A DNA stretch of 64,000 nucleotides from Rhodospirillales bacterium (GTDB lineage: Bacteria > Pseudomonadota > Alphaproteobacteria > Micavibrionales > Micavibrionaceae). Each line of letters starts with the position of its first letter. The stretch's first letter is position 1. Of this stretch, positions 9,747 through 16,302 are shown piece by piece. Location of the stretch: assembly GCA_020638295.1 (NCBI GenBank), contig JACKIU010000002.1, forward strand, positions 62,001 to 126,000, written 5' to 3'. The notes beneath the pieces are model-generated. The model was not told the DNA's origin. It made no database searches and was given only the letters and a program-made list of their open reading frames with translations. The position numbers and the translations under genes are program-made.

Positions 9747-10931
9747 CTACGCTTTCAGTTTTTTCATCGCGCCGGCGCAATGTTCTTCAATATAGGTCAA
9801 AGCAACGCTACGCACAGCCTCATCCGCCTGCTCGACGGAATCAATTGTATCCAGATTTATATCAGGCTCTTGCCTCAATGCGAACTCAATAGTGCTTAAA
9901 ATCTCGGGAAAAGCAATTTTTTCCTGCAAGAAAGCCGCCACCGCCACTTCATTCGCCGCATTCAAGGTCAAACAGGCCATGGGCCCTTTTCCCAGACATT
10001 CATAGGCCAACCGCAAGGCCGGGAAACGTGTTAAGTCCGGTTCTTCAAACTCCAGCCGTGACAGCGCCGTCAAATCAAGCCGCTGCCCCGGTGTCTCAAT
10101 CCGCTCCGGCCAGCCCAGCGCATACGCAATCGGCGTACGCATATCACTCGCCCCCATCTGCGCCAGCACGGAGCCATCGACATATTCAACCATCGAATGG
10201 ACCACCGATTGCGGATGGATCAGCACATCGATTTGCGCAGGCGGCATATCGAACAGCACATGTGCTTCAATCACCTCTAAGGCCTTATTCATCATACTGG
10301 CGCTATCCACGGAAATCTTCGCCCCCATATCCCAGTTGGGATGCTCCACAGCCTGCGCCGGTGTGGCCTTGGCAATTTGTTTTTCGTTCCATGTCCGAAA
10401 CGGCCCGCCCGATGCGGTCAGGATAATTCGCCGAATGCCGCAGCGTTGCACCGGATTAAACACCTGAAACACCGCATTATGCTCGCTATCGATGGGCAGG
10501 ATCTGTGTATCATGCCGCAGGGCCAAAGACTTCACCAAATCCCCGGCCGCCACCAACGGCTCCTTATTCGCAATCGCGACCGCTTTTGAGTTCTTGATGG
10601 CATGCATCAACGGACGCAGGCCTGCAATCCCGCTGATCGCCGCCACCGTTAAATCCGTATCAGATTGCACGGCATATTCAAGCGCTTCCGCGCCGCTTTC
10701 AATCATAACATCATATCCTTTAAGCGCCGCAGCCAGCGCCTCCTCCTGCGATGCATCCGCAATCACCGCCCGCCGGGCCTTCAGACGCATAACCACATCC
10801 GCCAACCCTCGCGCATCCGTATGGGCCGTAACCGTACACACCTCGAAACGCTCCGGCATTGCGTCAATGACATCCGCCGTACTTTGACCGATCGACCCCG
10901 TTGCCCCCAAAATGGATACACACTTTTTCAC
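9747..10931 (-). CDS. dxr: 1-deoxy-D-xylulose-5-phosphate reductoisomerase
   Basis: Second enzyme of the MEP isoprenoid pathway (394 aa), converting DXP to MEP with NADPH. Visible signatures: the Rossmann GATGSIGQST at residues 9-18, ANKEPLVAAG, the active-site PIDSEHNAVFQ at about residues 148-158, and the substrate loop TASGGPFRTW. The start codon is GTG at 10931, preceded by an AGGA-type ribosome binding site. It belongs with ispG at 54229 and uppS at 11635 in undecaprenyl phosphate supply. Confidence 0.97.
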   Translation of the reverse strand: MKKCVSILGATGSIGQSTADVIDAMPERFEVCTVTAHTDARGLADVVMRLKARRAVIADASQEEALAAALKGYDVMIESGAEALEYAVQSDTDLTVAAISGIAGLRPLMHAIKNSKAVAIANKEPLVAAGDLVKSLALRHDTQILPIDSEHNAVFQVFNPVQRCGIRRIILTASGGPFRTWNEKQIAKATPAQAVEHPNWDMGAKISVDSASMMNKALEVIEAHVLFDMPPAQIDVLIHPQSVVHSMVEYVDGSVLAQMGASDMRTPIAYALGWPERIETPGQRLDLTALSRLEFEEPDLTRFPALRLAYECLGKGPMACLTLNAANEVAVAAFLQEKIAFPEILSTIEFALRQEPDINLDTIDSVEQADEAVRSVALTYIEEHCAGAMKKLKA

Positions 10932-10940
10932 CTGACGGTC

Positions 10941-11627
10941 CTACACATCGAAAGGAAAAAACAGGACAAGCACCAAAAATACCGGCGCGGCCAGCAACAT
11001 GGAATCAATCCGGTCCAGCAAACCGCCATGCCCCGGAATTAAAGCGCCGGTATCTTTTAAACCGGCCCGGCGCTTTACAAATGACACCATCAAATCGCCC
11101 GCCTGCCCGGCCAGCGCAATCAACGCGCCGAGCAGATACATCATGATGAGACCCAGCCAGCTAAAATCGCTTTCAGAGGCAAAATAAAAAACCTGAGCGA
11201 GATAGTACAACATCGCCGCGCCTCCGGCAAAATCGCACGCACCGCCCAGCCCGACCCATGTTTTATTAGGGCTGATCTGGGGTGCGAGCTTAGCCTTGCC
11301 AAAAGTTTTGCCGACAAAATAGGCTGCGATATCGGCCGACCAGACCATCACCAAAAACAAAACGCCAACTCTCAGGGGAAACTGTTCACGAATGAATACA
11401 CAAGCTCCGAAGCCGAGAGCTAAATAAACCAGACCCAACGCCATATACGGCACAAAATGCTCCACACGCCGCACCATGGAAACCCATTCATAAATGGAAA
11501 TCAGTACAAACGCCCCGATCATCAGATAAAAAGGCCCGCCGCCCCATGCAACTGCCAAGAGGACGACAGGAATCAAAATCGCCGCAGAAATCACACGTTC
11601 TTGCAGAGCTTTAAGATTCCAGCCCAT
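10941..11627 (-). CDS. cdsA: phosphatidate cytidylyltransferase
   Basis: Integral membrane enzyme making CDP-diacylglycerol from phosphatidate and CTP (228 aa, at the short end of the family). Several hydrophobic helices cover the length. The CDP-alcohol synthase signature is present at the C-terminal side: KRRAGLKDTGALIPGHGG followed by LLDRIDS, about residues 190-215. The sequence SPNKTWVGLGG near residue 119 is the other conserved block. ATG at 11627; it starts 7 bases after the uppS stop and ends 9 bases before dxr. Confidence 0.95.
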   Translation of the reverse strand: MGWNLKALQERVISAAILIPVVLLAVAWGGGPFYLMIGAFVLISIYEWVSMVRRVEHFVPYMALGLVYLALGFGACVFIREQFPLRVGVLFLVMVWSADIAAYFVGKTFGKAKLAPQISPNKTWVGLGGACDFAGGAAMLYYLAQVFYFASESDFSWLGLIMMYLLGALIALAGQAGDLMVSFVKRRAGLKDTGALIPGHGGLLDRIDSMLLAAPVFLVLVLFFPFDV

Positions 11628-11634
11628 ACCCTTT

Positions 11635-12384
11635 TCACCCTTCGACCTTCGTCAGGGCCCCAAAACGACGATCACGTTGCCCATAGATGCTCAGCGCCTG
11701 CTCAAGGTCATTCTTGTCAAAATCCGGCCACAACGTATCGGTAAACACAAACTCGCTGTATGCGCACTGCCAGAGCAGAAAATTGCTAATCCGTTGCTCA
11801 CCGCTGGTCCGGATAAGAAGGTCAGGATCGGGAATGCCTTCCGTCATTAAAAAGCCGGGAAACTGCGCCTCAATTGTTTCAAAACTGAGCTTCTGTCCCA
11901 AATGCGCGTTATGCAAGCGGGCAGCGGCATGAAGGATATCGTTACGCCCGCCATAATTCAGCGCGATCACCACCGTAATCGCTGTATTTTCTTCGGTCAG
12001 GCTTTCCGCATTTTCAATCATCCGTACGATATCATCATCCAGCCCGGCTCGGTCGCCAATCACCCGCAACCGCGCGCCGTTTTTATGCAACTCGGCCGTT
12101 TCACTGCGCAAATAATAGCGCAGCAAATTCATCAGATCTTTGATTTCACTGTCCGGCCGGTTCCAGTTTTCCGACGAAAACCCGAACAGTGTAAGGTATT
12201 TCACACCGAACTCCGTAGCTGCCTTCACCACGCGCCGTGCGCTTTCTGCACCCTGCTTGTGCCCGGCCGTACGCGGCAAGCTGCGCGCCTTCGCCCATCG
12301 GCCATTCCCATCCATAATCACGGCCACGTGCCGTGGCCTTTGGAGGTTGGATGATTGGTTGATTGGATGATTAGATGATTCCAA
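11635..12384 (-). CDS. uppS: isoprenyl transferase (undecaprenyl pyrophosphate synthase)
   Basis: Cis-prenyltransferase (249 aa from TTG) that makes the C55 carrier for peptidoglycan and O-antigen. The family signature HVAVIMDGNGRWAKAR begins at about residue 19 and contains the catalytic Asp of MDGNGRWA; GEQRISNFLLWQ and the C-terminal ALTKVEG are also typical. Oddity: the only plausible start is TTG at 12384, two bases after the stop of the upstream four-helix-bundle gene. The first 16 or so residues (ESSNHPINQSSNLQ) are translated from the arm of a short tandem-repeat element and look nothing like a UppS N-terminus. The natural start appears to have been replaced by an insertion. Gene identity is certain; the start is not. 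Confidence 0.93.
   Translation of the reverse strand: MESSNHPINQSSNLQRPRHVAVIMDGNGRWAKARSLPRTAGHKQGAESARRVVKAATEFGVKYLTLFGFSSENWNRPDSEIKDLMNLLRYYLRSETAELHKNGARLRVIGDRAGLDDDIVRMIENAESLTEENTAITVVIALNYGGRNDILHAAARLHNAHLGQKLSFETIEAQFPGFLMTEGIPDPDLLIRTSGEQRISNFLLWQCAYSEFVFTDTLWPDFDKNDLEQALSIYGQRDRRFGALTKVEG
12342..12382. repeat. left arm of short tandem-unit inverted repeat flanking the four-helix-bundle gene
   Basis: Imperfect tandem units of the type GGTTGGATGATTGG. The exact 14-mers at 12345-12358 and 12362-12375 recur in reverse complement at 12757-12770 and 12771-12784, on the other side of the four-helix-bundle gene. This arm lies within the 5' end of the uppS reading frame. Confidence 0.85.
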
Positions 12385-12386
12385 AA

Positions 12387-12746
12387 CTACACTTTCGCTA
12401 TAAAATTATTAAGCATCTTGGCGATAACAATATATTGATCGTTCCACTTTTCAAATTCGTTCCGGTCAATATATTCCAACTCTTGCGCATATAAAACCCA
12501 AACCAGCATCTCGTTGGCAGACCCCATCGCCATATTAAGAAATCTTTTAAATTCGGCCTTAGATGATTTCTGCTTTGCAAAACCTTCTGCAATATTCGCA
12601 CAAACCGACTTACTGGCCCGGCGCATTTGATCTGCCAAAGCGTATTGTTCGATTTTTGGAAATTTCAGGGTCTTTTTGTGAATTTCGATGGAAATTCTAA
12701 ATGCCTTTTGCCAAACATCTAAATCTTGAAATGTTCAAACAACCAT
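12387..12746 (-). pseudogene. four-helix bundle protein (23S rRNA-IVS / S23 family), probably interrupted by a TGA
   Basis: Small helical protein of the 23S-IVS/S23 family (the fold also seen in the Avd protein of diversity-generating retroelements). The frame reads FQDLDVWQKAFRIS, then LADQMRRASKSVCANIAEGF, then EFKRFLNMAMGSANEM, all typical of the family; function is unknown. The family N-terminus (FQDLDVW) is encoded from 12731 downwards, but the only ATG in frame (12746-12744) is followed two codons later by an in-frame TGA (12737-12735). The first usable start after it is TTG at 12638, which would remove about a third of the protein. The gene is wedged between frr and uppS, which are normally adjacent, and is flanked by inverted repeats at 12342-12382 and 12757-12784. 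It looks like a mobile or inserted cassette with a nonsense mutation or a sequencing error. Confidence 0.75.
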
Positions 12747-12756
12747 TTTCTAATTT

Positions 12757-12784
12757 CCAATCATCCAACCTCTAATCATCCAAT
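12757..12784. repeat. right arm of short tandem-unit inverted repeat
   Basis: Two abutting 14-mers, 12757-12770 and 12771-12784, are exact reverse complements of 12345-12358 and 12362-12375. The order of the units is not that of a strict palindrome, but the units are so alike that either pairing is possible. It lies between the four-helix-bundle gene and frr. Confidence 0.85.
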
Positions 12785-12799
12785 TTCCAACATTCCGGC

Positions 12800-13342
12800 T
12801 TAAACCGTCATGATATCCTTTTCTTTATCCGCCAGCATCTGATCGACTTTTTTGATCGCATCATCGGTCAGCTTTTGCACCTCGTCATAGAGGCGTTTTT
12901 CTTCGTCTTCCGGATATTCACCCTTCTTCACCGCATCCATGCCATCTTTACGCACATTACGGACAGCAATGCGCGCCCCTTCGGCATATTTTCCAGCCAC
13001 CTTGGTCAGCTCGGCCCGGCGTTCCTCATTCAAATCGGGAATGGGAATGCGGATATTGCTGCCCTCCGGCATCGGGTTTAGCCCCAGCCCCGCATCGCGA
13101 ATAGCCTTTTCAGCGGCTTTAACATTCCCTGCATCCCAGATCTGTACACTGAGCATGCGCGGCTCAGGCACGCTGACAGTGCCCAGCTGGTTCAAAGGCA
13201 TTCTCGAACCGTAGACCTCAACCACAACGGGATCCAGAAGAGAAACGGAAGCCCGCCCCGTACGCAAGCCTCCAAATTCCTTATGCAGGGACTCAATCGC
13301 CCCGTCCATCCGGCGCTGAATATCACTTTTATCGTAAGACAT
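12800..13342 (-). CDS. frr: ribosome recycling factor
   Basis: Ribosome recycling factor (180 aa; family about 185). With EF-G it splits the post-termination ribosome. Signatures: LHKEFGGLRTGRAS at residues 19-32 and the C-terminal helix with RNVRKDGMDAVKK. The hinge between the three-helix bundle and the small domain (PLNQLGTVSVPEPRML) is intact. It starts with ATG at 13342, 25 bases after pyrH. The usual downstream partner uppS is displaced by the four-helix-bundle insertion. Confidence 0.97.
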   Translation of the reverse strand: MSYDKSDIQRRMDGAIESLHKEFGGLRTGRASVSLLDPVVVEVYGSRMPLNQLGTVSVPEPRMLSVQIWDAGNVKAAEKAIRDAGLGLNPMPEGSNIRIPIPDLNEERRAELTKVAGKYAEGARIAVRNVRKDGMDAVKKGEYPEDEEKRLYDEVQKLTDDAIKKVDQMLADKEKDIMTV

Positions 13343-13367
13343 CGTTATTTTTCCTTCTTTCTTCGCG

Positions 13368-14111
13368 TCAATTCGTCACAATCGTAAACTTGCCCTTGGA
13401 CGCCACAGCCTTGGCAAAACTCCCCTTTTCCTTCACAGAAAAGACGATAATCGGAATATTGTTTTCGCGCGCCAGCGAAATCGCCGTCGCATCCATAACC
13501 TTCAAATCCCTGGTCAGCACGTCCATGAAAGTAATGTGATCGTAACGCTTGGCCGAAGGGTCTTTTTCCGGATCGGCGGAATACACTCCGTCAACCTTGG
13601 TTCCCTTGAAAATCGCATCGCAATTCATTTCCGTCGCCCGCAACGCCCCGGCTGTATCGGTCGTAAAATAAGGATTGCCGGTCCCGGCCGCAAAAATCAC
13701 CACCCGACCTTTTTCCATGTGCCGCACGGCGCGCCGACGGATATAAGGCTCGCAAATCGAATCCATGCGGATTGCCGATTGCACACGGGTCTGCACCCCA
13801 ATGCGCTCCAGAGCATTTTGCAAAGCCAGCGCGTTGATCACAATCCCCAGCATCCCCATATAATCGGCTGTTGTCCGGTCCATCCCTTCCGCCGCGCCTG
13901 AAACACCGCGAAAGATATTACCCGCACCAACCACCACGCAGACCTCAATCCCCTTATCGACAACCTCTTGAATATCCTCAGCCACACGCTTAACCGTGTC
14001 GGAGTCCAGCCCGTACTCCTCCTCGCCCATCAATACCTCACCGGACATTTTCAGCATGATACGCTTATAATTTTTCATCTTGGCGATATTCTTGACGGCT
14101 TCAGCATTCAT
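13368..14111 (-). CDS. pyrH: UMP kinase
   Basis: Bacterial hexameric UMP kinase of the amino acid kinase family (247 aa from the ATG at 14111), phosphorylating UMP with ATP. Visible: KRIMLKMSGEVLMG near the N-terminus, VVVGAGNIFRG (phosphate loop), and the UMP-binding segment GTGNPYFTTDTAGALRA at about residues 140-156. I choose 14111 because an AGGA sits 8 bases upstream; an internal ATG at 14078 would also give a normal-length protein, while the open frame runs to a TTG at 14135. It sits in rpsB-tsf-pyrH-frr order. Confidence 0.95.
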   Translation of the reverse strand: MNAEAVKNIAKMKNYKRIMLKMSGEVLMGEEEYGLDSDTVKRVAEDIQEVVDKGIEVCVVVGAGNIFRGVSGAAEGMDRTTADYMGMLGIVINALALQNALERIGVQTRVQSAIRMDSICEPYIRRRAVRHMEKGRVVIFAAGTGNPYFTTDTAGALRATEMNCDAIFKGTKVDGVYSADPEKDPSAKRYDHITFMDVLTRDLKVMDATAISLARENNIPIIVFSVKEKGSFAKAVASKGKFTIVTN

Positions 14112-14210
14112 GGCGGCGATCCTGTGTCTAAGCAAAACTGATCTAATGTAATAACAGCCGCATGCATTTGCAACGCGGCTGTCATAAAAACTTCAAAGAA
14201 ATTGAGAGTA

Positions 14211-15128
14211 TTAACCGTTGGCAACCTTGCCAACCTCAGCGGCAAAATCCTCTTCTTCTTTCTCAATGCCGTCACCAAGCTGGTAACGCGCAAAAGCGGT
14301 AAGCTTAATTTCGGCACCGGCCTCTTTACCGGCAGCAGCAATCACATCGGCAATCTTGGTCTCGCCATCGATAACGGATTTTTGGTCCAACAGGCAAATC
14401 TCTTCGAAATATTTGCGCATACGGCCTTCGACCATTTTCTCGGCAATGTCCTGCGGCTTGCCTTCGGCAACCGCTTGCTCAATCAAAAACGCCCGCTCTT
14501 TCTCCATTTCCGCCACATCGACAGAATCGCGATCCAGATATTTCGGGAACGCCGCCGCCACATGCATAGCCACCTGCTTACCGACAGCCTGCAAAGCCTC
14601 AGCCGACGCCTCGGATTCCAGAGCCACCAACACACCGATTTTGCCCAGACCGTCTTTCAACGCGCCGTGCACGTAGGACACAACCGCCCCATTAGAGACC
14701 TCAAGCTTCTCACACCGACGCAAGGTCATGTTTTCACCGATCTTGGCAATCAGATCCGTCAGGCTGTCTTTCACCGACTTGCCGCCCAGATCGGCTGCCG
14801 CCAGGTCTTCAACAGAGTTCACGTTCAAAGCTTTTTGAGCCACTTTCTCAACAAAGCTTTGGAACTCCTCGTTACGACTGACAAAATCGGTTTCAGAGTT
14901 CAGCTCGATAACCGCGCCTTTTGTCCCGTCGGTCACAACAGCCACCAGCCCTTCAGCCGCTGTCCGTGAAGATTTCTTATCGGCCTTGGCCATACCTTTT
15001 TTACGCAGCTCTTCCATCGCCGCTTCCATATCGCCGCCAGTTTCGGTCAGCGCTTTTTTGGCATCCATCATCCCGGCGCCGGTTTTTTCGCGCAGTTCTT
15101 TAATTTTTGCTGTCGTAATCTCAGCCAT
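14211..15128 (-). CDS. tsf: elongation factor Ts
   Basis: EF-Ts (305 aa), the nucleotide exchange factor of EF-Tu. The N-terminal UBA-like module IKELREKTGAGMMDAKKAL (residues 8-26) and the EF-Tu contact motif NSETDFVSRNEEF at about residues 76-88 are both present. A clear ribosome binding site (AAAGGA) precedes the ATG at 15128. The 119-base gap to rpsB holds alternative hairpins (see separate entry), suggesting that tsf expression is adjusted independently of rpsB. Confidence 0.97.
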   Translation of the reverse strand: MAEITTAKIKELREKTGAGMMDAKKALTETGGDMEAAMEELRKKGMAKADKKSSRTAAEGLVAVVTDGTKGAVIELNSETDFVSRNEEFQSFVEKVAQKALNVNSVEDLAAADLGGKSVKDSLTDLIAKIGENMTLRRCEKLEVSNGAVVSYVHGALKDGLGKIGVLVALESEASAEALQAVGKQVAMHVAAAFPKYLDRDSVDVAEMEKERAFLIEQAVAEGKPQDIAEKMVEGRMRKYFEEICLLDQKSVIDGETKIADVIAAAGKEAGAEIKLTAFARYQLGDGIEKEEEDFAAEVGKVANG

Positions 15129-15148
15129 CGTTTAAGTCCTTTCTCAAA

Positions 15149-15239
15149 GAAGCATCCCCGTGACGACGGAGATCTATTGTTTTAAATATATCGAAAATCC
15201 CCGCTTTTGTGCCCTAGAGGGTATTCGCGGGGATGCTTC
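15149..15239 (-). promoter_or_regulatory. rpsB-tsf intergenic region with two mutually exclusive hairpins
   Basis: On the minus strand the segment GAAGCATCCCCG (15239-15228) can pair perfectly with CGGGGATGCTTC (15160-15149) just before the tsf ribosome binding site. Its inner part, ATCCCCGC (15234-15227), can instead pair with GCGGGGAT (15204-15197), closing a hairpin that contains CCCTCTAGGG and is followed by TTTT, a weak intrinsic terminator shape. The two folds cannot coexist. An attenuator between rpsB and tsf is an inference from this geometry. Confidence 0.6.
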
Positions 15240-15247
15240 AAAATCTT

Positions 15248-16153
15248 TTAAGCGGAAGCTTGCTTCTTGGTCGCTTCTTCTGCTTCATTTGCAGGCTCTT
15301 CGGCTTTTTCTTCGCCTTTAGCTTCAGACTTTTTCTTTTCAGCGTCGATCTTGGCCTTTTCACCCGGTGTCAACGGCTCGTCTTTCTTTTCAGCCTTTTT
15401 CGGCGGCAGTTTTACGGACACATCGACAGCCTCACCCGGGTCCTTACGACCGGAGGCCAGCTCAGCCTGCAAACCATCCAGAACCGCATCGGCAAACAAG
15501 TTGCAATACAAATCAATCGCACGCAACGCATCGTCGTTACCCGGAATAATGTAATCAACACCGGCAGGGTCCGCATTGGTATCCACCACGCCAAAAACCG
15601 GAATCCCCAGCTTGTTGGCTTCTTTCACCGCGATGTCTTCCATCGTCACGTCCAGAACGAACAAAGCATCGGGCTGACCGCCCATATCCTTGATCCCGCC
15701 CAAAGACAGTTCCAACTTGTCACGCTCGCGCGTAATCATCAAAAGCTCTTTCTTGGTCCGCAGCGCTTTTTGCTCATCGCTACCCAGAATGTCTTCAACT
15801 TCACGCAAACGTGCAATGGATTTGGAAATCGTCTGCCAGTTGGTCATCATACCGCCCAACCAGCGGTGGTTCACATAGTATTGACCGCAACGCTTGGCGC
15901 TTTCCGCGATTTTATCGCGCGCCTGGCGCTTCGTACCGACAAACAAAACGCGGCCGCCATTGGCCACGATATCGCGCAAGGATTTCAAAGCCTCACCCAG
16001 CATCGGAGTTGTCAGTTGCAGGTCAATAATGTGAACACCGTTGCGTACGCCGAAGATATATTCGCGCATTTTAGGGTTCCAGCGGCGTGTGTGGTGACCA
16101 AAGTGAACGCCAGCCTCAAGCAATTGGCGCATAGTGAATTCAGGCAGTGACAT
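15248..16153 (-). CDS. rpsB: 30S ribosomal protein S2 with C-terminal charged tail
   Basis: Ribosomal protein S2 (301 aa; about 240-260 is usual). The core is standard: TMRQLLEAGVHFGHHTRRWNP at the N-terminus, FVGTKRQARD, and the NKLGIPVFGVVDTNADP segment at about residues 180-196. From about residue 235 a roughly 60-residue tail rich in Lys, Glu and Ala follows (PPKKAEKKDEPLTPGEKAK and onward), as in several alphaproteobacteria. It is the first gene of the minus-strand operon; a strong promoter and a hairpin leader lie upstream. Confidence 0.97.
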   Translation of the reverse strand: MSLPEFTMRQLLEAGVHFGHHTRRWNPKMREYIFGVRNGVHIIDLQLTTPMLGEALKSLRDIVANGGRVLFVGTKRQARDKIAESAKRCGQYYVNHRWLGGMMTNWQTISKSIARLREVEDILGSDEQKALRTKKELLMITRERDKLELSLGGIKDMGGQPDALFVLDVTMEDIAVKEANKLGIPVFGVVDTNADPAGVDYIIPGNDDALRAIDLYCNLFADAVLDGLQAELASGRKDPGEAVDVSVKLPPKKAEKKDEPLTPGEKAKIDAEKKKSEAKGEEKAEEPANEAEEATKKQASA

Positions 16154-16262
16154 ATCTATGTCTCCTTTTCTTTCCAGTTACATCCTCTGCAGGCCTTAGT
16201 ATCTCTCGATACACTGGTTAAGGAACCTGCATGTGAATTTCACCCAAACCGATGAGTGATGG
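16154..16262 (-). promoter_or_regulatory. rpsB 5' leader with hairpin
   Basis: About 105 nt of untranslated leader between the predicted start of transcription and the rpsB ATG. On the minus strand it contains GTATC-GAGA-GATAC (5-bp stem with a GNRA-like tetraloop) at about 16200-16215, inside a weaker CCTTA/TAAGG outer pairing. S2 is known to repress its own operon through the leader in other proteobacteria; whether this leader does so is inference. Confidence 0.5.
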
Positions 16263-16266
16263 CGGG

Positions 16267-16295
16267 TTTATACGGTGATTTAACAGGGATTGCAA
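16267..16295 (-). promoter_or_regulatory. sigma70-type promoter of the rpsB operon
   Basis: Minus strand -35 TTGCAA (16295-16290), spacer of exactly 17 bases, and -10 TATAAA (16272-16267). It lies between the dnaE stop and rpsB, directed at rpsB, with no other candidate nearby. Confidence 0.75.
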
Positions 16296-16302
16296 GAGGT
16301 TT

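Noticed and set aside
12735..12737. TGA read as selenocysteine or tryptophan in the S23 gene
   Set aside because: TGA ends many certain genes in this window, and no selenocysteine-type structure follows; a mutation or base error is simpler.
12342..12784. CRISPR-like array
   Set aside because: Units are 14 nt, almost abutting, and have no spacers; no cas genes are near.
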